DNA of 64,000 bases from Colwellia sp. (GTDB taxonomy: Bacteria; Pseudomonadota; Gammaproteobacteria; Enterobacterales; Alteromonadaceae). Under the pieces are notes generated by a model, which was not told the origin of the DNA, ran no database searches, and saw only the letters and a list, made by a program, of their open reading frames with translations. A program made the translations under genes and the position numbers. The stretch spans positions 124,001 through 188,000 of the forward strand of contig JABSOZ010000006.1 in NCBI GenBank assembly GCA_013215295.1, read 5' to 3'. Positions 16,897 through 26,469 of the stretch are shown one piece after another. Each line of letters opens with the position of its first letter. Within the stretch, counting starts at the first letter, position 1.

Positions 16897-19279
16897 GATC
16901 AATAATCCCTTGTTGAGCTGTTATCAATTGAACGGCGTTTAAAACTCGCTCTGGTGTGGCCGGTGTATCAAGGGACGGAATAACGCCTTTAACTCTGTCT
17001 TTTACACCAACGGAATTAGCAATAGCTGCACGCAGTGCTGACCATACCGAAATAGCCAACATTAAAGGTGGCTCGCCGACAGCTTTTGAATGATAAATCG
17101 TCGCTTCACGATTAGGAGAATCTTTTAATAGCTCAACGTTAAAGACTTTGGGGGCATCACTAATGGCAGGAATTTTATACGTTGCTGGGCCCGTTGTTAA
17201 TAAACGTCCCTTGTCATTCCAATGCAATTCTTCTGCGGTTAACCAACCAACACCTTGAATATAGCCGCCTTCAATTTGTCCAATATCGATAGCTGGATTT
17301 AAAGAATCACCGACATCATGTAAAATATCGGTTTGCAATAATTTGTATTCACCGGTTAGCGTATCTATTAATACTTCGGATACAGAGGCACCCATAGCGA
17401 AATAGAAAAACGGTCTTCCTGTGGCATTTGCTCTATCGTAATGAATTTTTGGTGTACGATAAAAACCTGTTGAAGATAAAGAAACACGTGCAAAATAGGC
17501 TTTTTGAACTAACTCAACAAAACTGATTTTGTCTTTACCTGCTTCAATAGCATCGTCACTAAAAGTGATGTCATCACTATCTACACTAAAATGCTCGACC
17601 ACAAAATCAATTAACCTTTGTTTAATGGTTTGTGCGGCATTTTGAGCAGCTTTACCATTTAAATCTGTACCTGAAGAAGCCGCGGTAGGAGAAGCATTAG
17701 GTACTTTGTCCGTTCGTGTTGCTGATACTTTTACGTTATCAACAGCAATACCAAAAACCTGCGCTACAATTTGTGCGATTTTAGTGTGTAATCCTTGGCC
17801 CATTTCTGTGCCGCCATGAGTTACATCAACACTGCCATCGGTATATATATTGATCAAAGCGCCTGCTTGATTAAGATGCTGTGCAGTAAATGAGATACCA
17901 AATTTAACCGGCGTAAGTGAGATACCTTTTTTAAGAAATTTATTACTGGCATTAAAATCATCTATTTCTTGCAGACGTTCTGTATAACGAGCACTTTTTT
18001 CAAGCTTTGATATCATTTCGCTTAAGTTATTATGCTCAACTTCCTGATGATAAGGTGTGATGTTACGATCATCGGTGCCATAAAGGTTCGCTTTACGCAC
18101 GGTTAATGGGTCTAGTCCTAATGAATAAGCGATATCATCCATTACACATTCAATGACCATCATGCCCTGCGGGCCGCCAAATCCTCGAAACGCGGTATTA
18201 GATGCGGTATTTGTTTTGCAACGATTACCCGTAATACTCACTTGGTCCAAGTAATAAGCGTTATCGGCATGAAACATCGCTCTGTCGACAATAGCGTCTG
18301 ATAAATCAGGCGAGTAACCACAATTACCATTAACGGTTAAATCGATTCCTTCAATGAGTCCTTTATCGTTAAAACCCACTTGATAGTGATTTTCAAACGG
18401 ATGACGCTTACCTGTCATCATCATATCGTCTGAACGATTTAAGCGAAGTTTCACAGCTTTTTGGGTTTTATCCGCTAGCACCGCCGCTAAGCAAGCCCAA
18501 CCAGCAGCTTGAGTTTCTTTACCACCAAAGCCGCCGCCCATACGTTTCATGTCGACAACCACACGGTTAAAAGGAATGCCTAAGACTTCAGCAACAAGCT
18601 TTTGTACTTCAGCCGGATGTTGGCTTGATGAATAAACGGTCATACCGCCATCTTCAGTGGGAATAACACTAGCAATTTGGCCTTCAAGATAAAAATGTTC
18701 TTGACCACCAATAGCAATTTTACCGCTAAGTTGATGCTTAGCTTGTTCAATCGCGGTGGCGCTATCTCCCCTTTTCATACTATGAGGAGGACGAACAAAG
18801 CTTTTAGCTGCCAATGCTTCATCAATAGTAAGCACAGGTTTAGTTTCTTTATACTCAATTATCGCCAGCTCTACAGCTTGTTTGGCTAGCTCATGACTGG
18901 TTGCTGCCACAGCAAAGATAGCTTGACCATAAAACTCGACAACGTCTTTGGTTAATATTGGGTCGCCCGGAAATACAGGGCCAATATCAGTATGACCTAC
19001 AATGTCATCTAGAGTAATAACCGCCATAACACCTTTTGCGGCGCGCACAGCGATTAAATCTATCGAGGTAATATTACCACTGGCAATGGTTGCCATACCG
19101 ACTGCGGCGTGCAGTTGACCTAACGATTCTAATTTATCGTCAGTATATACAGCTTTTCCTGTAACGTGCATTTCAGCGCTTTCATGCTTAATCGAACGCC
19201 CTACTGCACCTGTGTTACTTTTGTTATTTGCTTGTTTTTTTGCATCGCTAAGTTTGTCTGCATCAGTTAATTTACGCAT
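16889..19279 (-). CDS. xdhB: Xanthine dehydrogenase, molybdopterin-binding subunit
   Basis: Large subunit that hydroxylates hypoxanthine to xanthine and xanthine to urate. 796 residues, usual length. Signatures: GGFGGKETQ, the substrate-Arg region NTAFRGFGGPQGM, GGTEMGQGLHTK, ASPTAASSGTDLNG and the catalytic Glu E736 in KAVGEPPLMLA. No signal peptide, so cytoplasmic. It overlaps xdhA by 8 bp and xdhC by 8 bp. A guanine deaminase and PNP in the same operon support xanthine and hypoxanthine as substrates over other Mo-hydroxylase targets. Confidence 0.95.
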   Translation of the reverse strand: MRKLTDADKLSDAKKQANNKSNTGAVGRSIKHESAEMHVTGKAVYTDDKLESLGQLHAAVGMATIASGNITSIDLIAVRAAKGVMAVITLDDIVGHTDIGPVFPGDPILTKDVVEFYGQAIFAVAATSHELAKQAVELAIIEYKETKPVLTIDEALAAKSFVRPPHSMKRGDSATAIEQAKHQLSGKIAIGGQEHFYLEGQIASVIPTEDGGMTVYSSSQHPAEVQKLVAEVLGIPFNRVVVDMKRMGGGFGGKETQAAGWACLAAVLADKTQKAVKLRLNRSDDMMMTGKRHPFENHYQVGFNDKGLIEGIDLTVNGNCGYSPDLSDAIVDRAMFHADNAYYLDQVSITGNRCKTNTASNTAFRGFGGPQGMMVIECVMDDIAYSLGLDPLTVRKANLYGTDDRNITPYHQEVEHNNLSEMISKLEKSARYTERLQEIDDFNASNKFLKKGISLTPVKFGISFTAQHLNQAGALINIYTDGSVDVTHGGTEMGQGLHTKIAQIVAQVFGIAVDNVKVSATRTDKVPNASPTAASSGTDLNGKAAQNAAQTIKQRLIDFVVEHFSVDSDDITFSDDAIEAGKDKISFVELVQKAYFARVSLSSTGFYRTPKIHYDRANATGRPFFYFAMGASVSEVLIDTLTGEYKLLQTDILHDVGDSLNPAIDIGQIEGGYIQGVGWLTAEELHWNDKGRLLTTGPATYKIPAISDAPKVFNVELLKDSPNREATIYHSKAVGEPPLMLAISVWSALRAAIANSVGVKDRVKGVIPSLDTPATPERVLNAVQLITAQQGIIDHA

Positions 19280-20870
19280 GAGTAACTCCTTTTACTCCGA
19301 AAGTATTAGCTTCAAAGGTATCGGTTTCAAACGTTTCAATACGCGTCGACGCATGTGTTTGCTCTAATTCATAAAAGCATTTTCTCACTAAATTTTTTGC
19401 CACCTGCATGCGATATTTACTACTCGCTCTAACGTCTGATAAAGGAGAGAAATCTGTCGATAATGCTGTCATTGCTAAGCTGATATTTTGGTCGGTCGGT
19501 GCTTTGCCCATTAACGCTTGTTCACAAGCAAATGCGCGTTTAGGAATGCCCGCCATACCACCATAAGCAATTTTAATGTCTGCCACTTTTTGCTTTGAAA
19601 ATTCAACACAGAAACATGCAAGCACGGTGGAAATATCGTCATCTAAACGTTTAGAAATTTTAAATACTTTTAATTGCTTTTTATTTGTCGCTTTAGGAAT
19701 TTCGATACTTTGGATGAATTCACCAGGCTCCAGCTTGGTCACTTTATAATCAACAAAATAATCTTCAACAGATATTTCGCGCGTACCTTGCCCTTTTCGA
19801 AGTACGAGTTTTGCACCTAAGGCGATCAAAACAGGTGGAGTATCTCCTATAGGAGAAGCATTACCGACATTTCCCCCTAACGTACCAGAGTTTCTAACTT
19901 GGGTAGAACCCAAACGATAAAGCATTTGACCAAACTCAGGATAGTGCTTAGTTAATAGTTGATGACTGTCTTGATAACTGACCATAGCGCCAATAGACAA
20001 CATATCTTCGGTTTCATTAATTTGAGCAAGTTCGCTAACATTACCCATCGAGATCATGGTTTGAATTTGTGCCATGTTTTGCGTAACACTTAACGCTAAA
20101 TCAGTGCCACCCGCTAATAATTTTGCTTGCGGATACTGCGTAACTAATTGAGCTAACTTAACGAGAGTATTGGGGAGGTAAAGACTTTTACCGTTATTGT
20201 GAAGTACCACTGTTTCTTGCTGTTTTGCAATATTTTTCAATTGCTTAATGGTGGTTAATTTATCTTGGTCGAACTGATCAACGTCATCATTATTACAAGC
20301 CTGCTTTGCTGCATCAGTAATTGAACGGTATCCGGTACAACGACATAAGTTGCCCGCTAAAGCATGTTCTATGTCCTTATCTAGGTTTAAGTTTAGGTTT
20401 AAGCTTAGATTCAACTCAGACGATGTAGCTTCTGCTGTAGCATCGGTAAACGGGGCTTGTGATAGGTTTTTCTTTAATGAAAAAAGTGACATCACAAAAC
20501 CTGGGGTACAAAAGCCACACTGTGAGCCATGACAATCAACCATAGCTTGTTGTACCACATGTAATTTATTGCCTTGTTGCAAATCTTCTATTGTTAACAG
20601 TTGCTTGCCATGCAGCGCTGATAAAAATGTGATACAGGTATTAATCGACTTATACTTAAGTTGTTGTGTTGCTGTTCCGTTGTTTGAAGAAGTAATCACT
20701 TCAGCAAGCACCGATGTACAAGCACCACAGTCTCCTGAAGCACAACCTTCTTTTGTCCCTTTTCGACTTAACTCTTGTCTTAAATAGTTGAGTACGGTCA
20801 TATTAGGATCACAATCTGCTATCACTGTAAGTTCATTATTTAGCAAAAATTGGATATTATTTTCTGACAT
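19272..20870 (-). CDS. xdhA: Xanthine dehydrogenase, FAD and [2Fe-2S] subunit
   Basis: Passes electrons from the Mo site through two [2Fe-2S] clusters to FAD and NAD. 532 residues. First cluster C43, C48, C51 (CASGDCGAC) and C79; second C118, C121, C176, C178 (CGFC..CRC). FAD-binding LLAGGTDLALS and the GTLGGNVGNASPIGD loop follow. Between the Cys pairs of the second cluster is an unusual insert (about residues 139-164) containing an alternating Leu-Asn/Ser run (NLSLNLNLNLD) that is absent from typical XdhA sequences. It is preceded by deoD with a 38-bp gap. Confidence 0.95.
   Translation of the reverse strand: MSENNIQFLLNNELTVIADCDPNMTVLNYLRQELSRKGTKEGCASGDCGACTSVLAEVITSSNNGTATQQLKYKSINTCITFLSALHGKQLLTIEDLQQGNKLHVVQQAMVDCHGSQCGFCTPGFVMSLFSLKKNLSQAPFTDATAEATSSELNLSLNLNLNLDKDIEHALAGNLCRCTGYRSITDAAKQACNNDDVDQFDQDKLTTIKQLKNIAKQQETVVLHNNGKSLYLPNTLVKLAQLVTQYPQAKLLAGGTDLALSVTQNMAQIQTMISMGNVSELAQINETEDMLSIGAMVSYQDSHQLLTKHYPEFGQMLYRLGSTQVRNSGTLGGNVGNASPIGDTPPVLIALGAKLVLRKGQGTREISVEDYFVDYKVTKLEPGEFIQSIEIPKATNKKQLKVFKISKRLDDDISTVLACFCVEFSKQKVADIKIAYGGMAGIPKRAFACEQALMGKAPTDQNISLAMTALSTDFSPLSDVRASSKYRMQVAKNLVRKCFYELEQTHASTRIETFETDTFEANTFGVKGVTHA
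20383..20418 (-). repeat. Short tandem repeat inside xdhA
   Basis: Repeated 6-bp units (variants of AGGTTT/AAGTTT on the plus strand) encode the Leu-Asn run in the XdhA insert. It looks like slippage-prone sequence that has expanded a linker between the two iron-sulfur Cys pairs; all changes keep the frame. Confidence 0.6.
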
Positions 20871-20908
20871 AGTGCTTATTTACCTATACAAAAATGCGTT
20901 ACAAAAAA

Positions 20909-21613
20909 CTAAAGAATACTTTCTAGTGTAACTTCGATCATTTCACCAAACTTTAACTGGCGGTCTTGTGCAGACATTTTTTCGCCGGTTTTAATATGGT
21001 CACTTACCGTAAGCAGACAAAGCGCTTTTTTGCCTAATTCAGCAGCAACGCCATAAAGTCCAGCAGCTTCCATTTCTACCGCAAGGATCCCGTACTTTTC
21101 AAGTGTTTCAAATACTTTGAATTCTGGAACATAAAATAAGTCTGCCGAAAATACATTACCTACTTTAGGTGTTTTTCCTAATCGTTTAGCGGTAGTAACA
21201 ACTTTCTCTAATAATTCATAACTTGCTATGGCAGCAAAATCATAATTATTTAATCGCTGACGATTAACGTTAGAGTCTGTGCTTGCACCCATAGCAATGA
21301 CAATATCTTCAAGATGTATATCATCTCGAATTGAACCACAGCTACCGACACGAATAATATTCTCAACACCATAATCTCGGTAAAGCTCTGTAGCGTATAT
21401 AGACATAGAAGGAATTCCCATACCTGAGCCCATCACTGAAATACGCTTACCTTTATATTCACCCGTATAACCAAACATATTTCTGACTGCCGTCACTTGC
21501 TTCACATTGGTTAAGTAGTTGTCAGCAATAAATTTCGCCCGTAAAGGGTCACCGGGCATGATAACTGTTTCGGCAAAGTCGTCTGCATTAGCTGAGATAT
21601 GTGGTGTTGGCAT
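20909..21613 (-). CDS. deoD: Purine-nucleoside phosphorylase, hexameric DeoD type
   Basis: Phosphorolyses purine (deoxy)nucleosides to base and (deoxy)ribose-1-phosphate. 234 residues, exact family length. Phosphate- and nucleoside-binding motifs are present: [35 protein letters not shown] and the catalytic Asp in [10 protein letters not shown]. It is the first gene of the operon, with SD AGGA nine bases before the ATG. Its leading position makes purine nucleosides, not only free bases, the likely entry substrate. Confidence 0.96.
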   Translation of the reverse strand: MPTPHISANADDFAETVIMPGDPLRAKFIADNYLTNVKQVTAVRNMFGYTGEYKGKRISVMGSGMGIPSMSIYATELYRDYGVENIIRVGSCGSIRDDIHLEDIVIAMGASTDSNVNRQRLNNYDFAAIASYELLEKVVTTAKRLGKTPKVGNVFSADLFYVPEFKVFETLEKYGILAVEMEAAGLYGVAAELGKKALCLLTVSDHIKTGEKMSAQDRQLKFGEMIEVTLESIL

Positions 21614-21671
21614 GGTAGTTTTCCTAATCGTTCCGATATGTTTTAACTATTTTATAGTTACTTAGTCATAC

Positions 21672-21701
21672 ATAATAATAATTACCTGACACTAGTGTCA
21701 A
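21672..21701 (-). promoter_or_regulatory. Promoter of the deoD-xdh-all-glcB operon overlapped by a palindromic operator
   Basis: On the minus strand, -35 TTGACA (21696-21701), 18-bp spacer, -10 TATTAT (21672-21677, 5 of 6 consensus). The perfect 14-bp palindrome TGACACTAGTGTCA (21687-21700) covers the -35 and spacer, a classic repressor position. Read as a 16-mer, TTGACAC-TA-GTGTCAG matches the RutR box only at the outer positions. The divergent TetR gene begins about 110 bp away and is the obvious candidate binder. Confidence 0.65.
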
Positions 21702-21813
21702 GATAAAATCATTATTATGATAAAATTAATCCGAACATTGACTATTAACTTTAGTGTATAAATAGCTTATATTTGCTTCATTCGAATACATTAAGTAAAA
21801 ATGATTGATTAAT

Positions 21814-22452
21814 ATGACAATAATAAAGAGTAACGAACAAAAATCGTCTACTGGGCGCGTAAGAAAAAAAAATCAATCCATCATTTTAAAAGCTGCTGAA
21901 CAAGATTTCTTGGAGCATGGTTTTAAAGGAGCTTCAATAAAAGGTATTGCTGAACGTGCCGGAATTCCTCGCGCAAATGTTCATTATTATTACAAAAATA
22001 AAGAGGCTATTTATTCTGATATTTTATTAGAAATACTCTCGTTATGGGATTCCTCGATCATTACCTCTAATGAAGAACCCGCTAAAGTTTTAGGTGATTA
22101 CATTCTCGCTAAGGTAATGTATTCAAAAACTAACCCTGAAGCTTCTCGGATATTTGCCGGTGAATTTATTCATGGTGCTCCTCGATTAAAGACTTACTTA
22201 GAAACAAGTTTTAAAACCTGGATTGATGAAGTTAAAGCGACGATTGAAGGTTGGATTAAGCAAGGTAAAATGGATGACGTTGACCCACTTTATTTACTTT
22301 TTACTATTTGGGGTGCAACCCAACATTATGCAGATTTTTCTCCACAAGTTACTGCCGCAATGGGTAAAGATAAATTAACCGATGAGGATTTTGAGCAAGT
22401 GGCTAAAACGTTAACGCAGATAATTCTTAAAGGTTGTGGCATTACTAAATAA
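21814..22452 (+). CDS. TetR-family regulator, RutR-like
   Basis: 212 residues from ATG 21814; the reading frame begins at a TTG (21805) just upstream, and an ATG at 21801 is out of frame. N-terminal helix-turn-helix about residues 15-65 (ILKAAEQDFLEHGFKGASIKGIAERAGIPRANVHYYYKNKEAIY, interrupted here only for description). The C-terminal ligand domain strongly recalls E. coli RutR: SRIFAGEFIHGAP and LLFTIWGATQHYADFSPQV correspond to its SRLF.E...GAP and LIF.IWASTQHYADFAPQV blocks. RutR senses uracil/thymine and controls pyrimidine and purine degradation. Divergent placement from the purine operon supports a role as its repressor; the ligand is unknown. Confidence 0.85.
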   Translation: MTIIKSNEQKSSTGRVRKKNQSIILKAAEQDFLEHGFKGASIKGIAERAGIPRANVHYYYKNKEAIYSDILLEILSLWDSSIITSNEEPAKVLGDYILAKVMYSKTNPEASRIFAGEFIHGAPRLKTYLETSFKTWIDEVKATIEGWIKQGKMDDVDPLYLLFTIWGATQHYADFSPQVTAAMGKDKLTDEDFEQVAKTLTQIILKGCGITK

Positions 22453-22453
22453 A

Positions 22454-22482
22454 AGGCACTTCATTATTAAAATGAAATGCCT
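22454..22482 (-). terminator. Terminator for the nuclease gene (minus strand)
   Basis: Stem AGGCA-x-TTCATT / AATGAA-x-TGCCT (11 pairs, one internal mismatch), loop 5 nt. On the minus strand it is followed by TTTTATTT. It lies 70 bp beyond the nuclease stop and directly after the TetR stop. Confidence 0.6.
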
Positions 22483-22510
22483 CACTCTCATTACATTAAT
22501 CTCTTACTTT

Positions 22511-22534
22511 ATAAAAGCTTCATAAAGCTTTTAT
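22511..22534. terminator. Bidirectional hairpin between the TetR gene and the nuclease gene
   Basis: Perfect 10-bp stem ATAAAAGCTT / AAGCTTTTAT with loop CATA. Each strand reads a T-rich arm, so it could stop both converging transcripts. Confidence 0.55.
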
Positions 22535-22551
22535 TAGAGACATAAGGTTAA

Positions 22552-24174
22552 TTACTGCCCCCAAATATTTTCAACATACTCAGGATGGTCAACAAATGGA
22601 TTGCGATTTCCCTGATGGCCAAAAGCAGCTTCATTACGATCGATTTCTTTTTGGCTAACAGGATCGTCAGTATGCCAACGCTTTAACATTGCTAATTGCC
22701 ATAATTCAAACACTTGATCACTGCTACCATCTAAAATAGCATCACCATAAACTGAATTATTCTGCCAACTGCTGACCACGTTTTCATAACGAGCCGCCAT
22801 GTAAAAATAAGCACGGGCTAAATCACCTTTAAATTCATCAATCGGTTCAAAAACAGTGCCGTTATAACCTAAACTTGTTGTTGCAGAGCCGAGTTTACTG
22901 TTATTGGTTGAAGTGAAAGTTGCCGTTGCGACTTCGCCAAACGGAAAACCACTGCGCTTTGAGTTTACAAAACCATCAGTTGCGTAAATGTGATGCACAT
23001 CAGAGTTCATTGGCTCTATCTTGCCACCAAACCAGCTCTTAGGGAAAGAGTGTTCTCTATTATAACAGTCCCCTTCACCACTATAATTTCCACATTGATC
23101 GCTTACTTTCGTAAAGCTTTTATTGTCACTTGATGTCGGATTTTCCGAATATATATCTAGAATTGAACCATCATTTTCAAAATAAACATCGAGAGAGTGA
23201 CTTTCATAGAAGGTCCACAAAGCAGAATAACCTTGGCTTGAATGCTCATTGATTAAGTTATGTAATTCTGTTTTCAAAGCATAACCCGCTTGTGAGGTTA
23301 TGTTGTCGTAATATGTGCCAGTGTAAGTGTCTGAACCGCTTCTGTCACCTCCGCCAGAGCTACCTAAAGTAAAGGTTTTGCTTTCATTGCTGGCAAAACT
23401 TCCACCCGAAATTAACGATGTACCTGCAAGAGAGATATCGTAAGACCCATTGCCATAGGTGCAACAAATACCATCACCATAACTGTCGTTAATGGTAAAA
23501 GTATAATCGCCATCATCTAAACAGAAGTTTTCATTATAATCTGTTGAATTAGCATAACTTCCACCATTGGCCACTTCTTGATCACTTGTGTTTGTTATTG
23601 TCCAGCTGGTTTCATAACCATAAGTGTCTGTGGTTAAACTAAAAGCAATCTCATTAGTACTACAACTGTTTCCACCTGAAGCTTGGGTTGGTTGAAAATA
23701 GTCTACATAAACAATTTCAGCGCCATCAAACCCCGTAGTGTCATAGAAACGTAAACCAACAGAAATGTCTTTCGTTGAATTAGCAACATAACGATGTGTC
23801 ACTTGTTGCCATTGATTGACCAAGCTTTCATTAGAATAATCTTGATAACCATCTATATACAATCGGGCTTTAACACCACCTTCGGTATGGTATATCCCGA
23901 CAGAAAAGTCATAAGTTTGTCCTGATACCACACTCAGCACCTGTCTAAAATCTGTAGAGCCTTGTGTACTGGTATTAACTGTAATAGCTGCAGAGCTGGT
24001 GCCTTCTTGAAATATACTGGTATTTTGGTTAACGCTAATACCGGAATCTATCGTGCTCCATCCTGTCGGTGAACCCGCTGACCATGTTTCAAAACTTCCA
24101 TTAGTAACATCTGCAATAGCATAATTACTTACAGCAAAGAGTAATAAAATGGCAATATTATTTTTATAATTCAT
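22552..24174 (-). CDS. Secreted endonuclease I-family nuclease with two N-terminal beta domains
   Basis: 540 residues with signal peptide 1-21 (NNIAILLLFAVSNYAIA). Residues 22-165 look like a carbohydrate-binding-type jellyroll (NGSFETWSAGSPTGWS...VDYFQP); 170-270 is a Cys-containing domain with a DSYGDGICC motif found in other secreted proteins. Residues about 280-540 are endonuclease I: CYNREHSFPKSWFGG, NSDVHHIYATDGFVNSKRS, LARAYFYMAARY and HQGNRNPFVDHPE. It acts outside the cell or in the periplasm. A RutR-like dyad lies 135 bp upstream (24309-24324). It lies between the TetR gene and transketolase. Confidence 0.9.
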   Translation of the reverse strand: MNYKNNIAILLLFAVSNYAIADVTNGSFETWSAGSPTGWSTIDSGISVNQNTSIFQEGTSSAAITVNTSTQGSTDFRQVLSVVSGQTYDFSVGIYHTEGGVKARLYIDGYQDYSNESLVNQWQQVTHRYVANSTKDISVGLRFYDTTGFDGAEIVYVDYFQPTQASGGNSCSTNEIAFSLTTDTYGYETSWTITNTSDQEVANGGSYANSTDYNENFCLDDGDYTFTINDSYGDGICCTYGNGSYDISLAGTSLISGGSFASNESKTFTLGSSGGGDRSGSDTYTGTYYDNITSQAGYALKTELHNLINEHSSQGYSALWTFYESHSLDVYFENDGSILDIYSENPTSSDNKSFTKVSDQCGNYSGEGDCYNREHSFPKSWFGGKIEPMNSDVHHIYATDGFVNSKRSGFPFGEVATATFTSTNNSKLGSATTSLGYNGTVFEPIDEFKGDLARAYFYMAARYENVVSSWQNNSVYGDAILDGSSDQVFELWQLAMLKRWHTDDPVSQKEIDRNEAAFGHQGNRNPFVDHPEYVENIWGQ

Positions 24175-24308
24175 TTATTGATCTCACTTTGTTTGTTGAA
24201 TAATGATAACACTCCCTATATTTTCCATAATTTTCAAACTCCCTATAACCTCGAATGAAACTTACACAAAGACTGCATAAATTTCACACAATATTAACTT
24301 AGGTAATC

Positions 24309-24324
24309 TTGACCGATTAGTCAA
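24309..24324. promoter_or_regulatory. RutR-like box upstream of the secreted nuclease
   Basis: TTGACCG-AT-TAGTCAA, matching 12 of 14 defined positions of the E. coli RutR box TTGACCA-N2-TGGTCAA. Its minus-strand reading starts with TTGACT, which could serve as the -35 of the nuclease gene 135 bp downstream, although the matching -10 (TAAGTT, 17-bp spacing) is poor. Confidence 0.5.
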
Positions 24325-24374
24325 TAAATAATCAAAAGTAAAATTTGAATGACTGATTTAAAAGAATAAGGCAG

Positions 24375-24405
24375 CTAAAACTAAAATAGTAAATAATAGT
24401 TTTAG
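24375..24405 (-). terminator. Putative terminator after transketolase
   Basis: 9-bp stem CTAAAACTA (24375-24383) / TAGTTTTAG (24397-24405), 13-nt loop, 23 bp beyond the stop codon. AT-rich and without a clean T-run, so weak. Confidence 0.35.
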
Positions 24406-24427
24406 GGGCCGGTGTTTAGTTGTATAT

Positions 24428-26419
24428 TTATAATGCGTTTACCGTGTTAACAACTTCTTCAACGGTAAAGTTAAAATATTCTAATAACACCTTACCTGGT
24501 GCCGACTCTCCGAAACAGCTTATACCAACAACAGCACCGTTTAAGCCGACATACTTTCTCCAAAAATCTGTATGAGCAGCTTCAATTGCTACACGTTTAA
24601 TAACGGTTGACGGAAAGACTTCTTCTTTATAATTATTATTCTGCGTATCAAATACATTGGTTGATGGCATAGAAACCACGCGAACTTTATGTCCTTGCGC
24701 GGTGAGTTGTTTCGCAGCATCTAAAGCAAGTTGTACTTCAGAACCGGTGGAAATCAAAATCACTTCAGGTGTACCTTCGCAGCTCGTTAAAATATACCCA
24801 CCTTTTTCAATGTTATTCACCTGTTTTTCATTACGGGTAATCGCTGATAAATTTTGGCGAGAAAATATTAATGCCGTCGGAGCCTGTTGATTTTTAACCG
24901 CCATTTTCCAAGCAACTGCAGATTCTGTTGCATCACAAGGACGCCATGTTGTCAGATTAGGCGTCGTACGTAAGTTAGTCAGTTGTTCTATCGGCTGATG
25001 GGTTGGTCCATCTTCCCCTTGACCAATAGAGTCATGGGTGTAAACAAATATGTTTTGAATGCCCATAAGTGCCGACATGCGAACAGCGTTGCGGGCATAT
25101 TCCATAAACATCATAAAAGTCGCGCCGTAGTTGATAAAACCACCATGTAAGGAAATACCGTTCATTATGCCGCTCATACCAAACTCACGTACGCCATAAT
25201 AAATATAATTACCTGCAGCATCACTTTCTATGCCTTTAGCATCGGGCCATAACGTTAAGTTAGAGCCGGCGAGATCGGCTGAACCGCCCAGTATTTCAGG
25301 CAAGATCGCTGTAAACTCGGTAATGGTATTTTGTGAAGCTTTACGGCTTGCAATGCTTTCGCCCTTGCTTTGACATAACTGAATATATGCATTCGCTTTT
25401 TGTTCAAATTCTGCCGGTAACTCTCCATCAATGACTCTGCGGGTAAACTCTCTCGCAAGCTCGGGATGTTCATTTTTATAGGCCAAAAACTTTTTAGACC
25501 AGTTAAAACTATCACTACTGCCTTGCTTTTTATGATCCCATTGTGCATAAATATCTTCTGGTATTGCAAAACGAGTTTCATCAGGCCAATCTAGAAATTT
25601 ACGCGTAACAGCAATTTCATCATCTCCTAAAGGAGCACCGTGGCAATCATGGGAACCTGATTTATTAGGAGAGCCAAAACCAATCACTGTTTTACAACAA
25701 ATCATGGTTGGCTTATCAGTAACTGCTTTAGCCTCTTCAATAGCTTTAGCTATTGCTAATGAATCATGTCCGTCAACACAAAGTACATGCCAACCATACG
25801 CAGCAAAGCGTTCCGGTGTATTATCGGTAAACCAGCCTTCAACCTTTCCATCAATTGAAATGCCATTGTCATCCCAAAAGGTGATTAACTTTCCTAACTT
25901 TAATGTACCTGCTAATGAACAAACTTCATGAGAAATTCCTTCCATTAAACAGCCATCACCTACAAAGCAGTAGGTAAAATGATCAACAATGTTATGCCCT
26001 TCACGGTTAAATTGTGCAGCAAGGGTTTTTTCCGCTATCGCCATACCTACGGCGTTAGAAATACCGGCACCTAAAGGACCTGTTGTCGTTTCAACCCCAG
26101 GTGTATAACCATATTCAGGGTGACCTGGTGTTTTAGAATGTAGCTGACGAAAATTCTGAATATCGTTAAGCGATAAATCATAACCTGACAGATGTAACAA
26201 GGAATAAATCAACATAGAGCCATGGCCATTTGACAGTACAAAGCGGTCACGATCACACCAATCAGGGTTGGTTGGGTCATGCTTTAGAAAATCTCTCCAC
26301 AGCACTTCAGCAATATCAGCCATGCCCATGGGGGCACCAGGGTGACCTGATTTTGCTTTTTGAATAGCGTCCATCGTTAATATTCTAATGGCATTGGCTC
26401 GTTTTTGTCGTGACGTCAT
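24428..26419 (-). CDS. tkt: Transketolase
   Basis: Thiamine-diphosphate enzyme exchanging two-carbon units between pentose, tetrose and hexose phosphates. 663 residues, family length. [13 protein letters not shown] near the N-terminus, TPP motif [18 protein letters not shown] (about 153-170) ending in [17 protein letters not shown] with the catalytic Glu, and the C-terminal [13 protein letters not shown] block. SD GAGGAG precedes the ATG. It stands alone between a secreted nuclease and a TonB receptor, with a RutR-like box over its -35. That suggests a nucleoside-pentose role for this copy, but a housekeeping role is equally possible. Confidence 0.95.
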   Translation of the reverse strand: MTSRQKRANAIRILTMDAIQKAKSGHPGAPMGMADIAEVLWRDFLKHDPTNPDWCDRDRFVLSNGHGSMLIYSLLHLSGYDLSLNDIQNFRQLHSKTPGHPEYGYTPGVETTTGPLGAGISNAVGMAIAEKTLAAQFNREGHNIVDHFTYCFVGDGCLMEGISHEVCSLAGTLKLGKLITFWDDNGISIDGKVEGWFTDNTPERFAAYGWHVLCVDGHDSLAIAKAIEEAKAVTDKPTMICCKTVIGFGSPNKSGSHDCHGAPLGDDEIAVTRKFLDWPDETRFAIPEDIYAQWDHKKQGSSDSFNWSKKFLAYKNEHPELAREFTRRVIDGELPAEFEQKANAYIQLCQSKGESIASRKASQNTITEFTAILPEILGGSADLAGSNLTLWPDAKGIESDAAGNYIYYGVREFGMSGIMNGISLHGGFINYGATFMMFMEYARNAVRMSALMGIQNIFVYTHDSIGQGEDGPTHQPIEQLTNLRTTPNLTTWRPCDATESAVAWKMAVKNQQAPTALIFSRQNLSAITRNEKQVNNIEKGGYILTSCEGTPEVILISTGSEVQLALDAAKQLTAQGHKVRVVSMPSTNVFDTQNNNYKEEVFPSTVIKRVAIEAAHTDFWRKYVGLNGAVVGISCFGESAPGKVLLEYFNFTVEEVVNTVNAL

Positions 26420-26469
26420 TATGACTCCTCATTACTCTATTTTATTAATTGAATTATTCTTTATTATTT

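Noticed and set aside
20383-20418. Repeats in xdhA as a CRISPR or regulatory repeat
   Set aside because: Units are 6 bp, tandem without spacers and within a coding frame; this is simple-sequence expansion.
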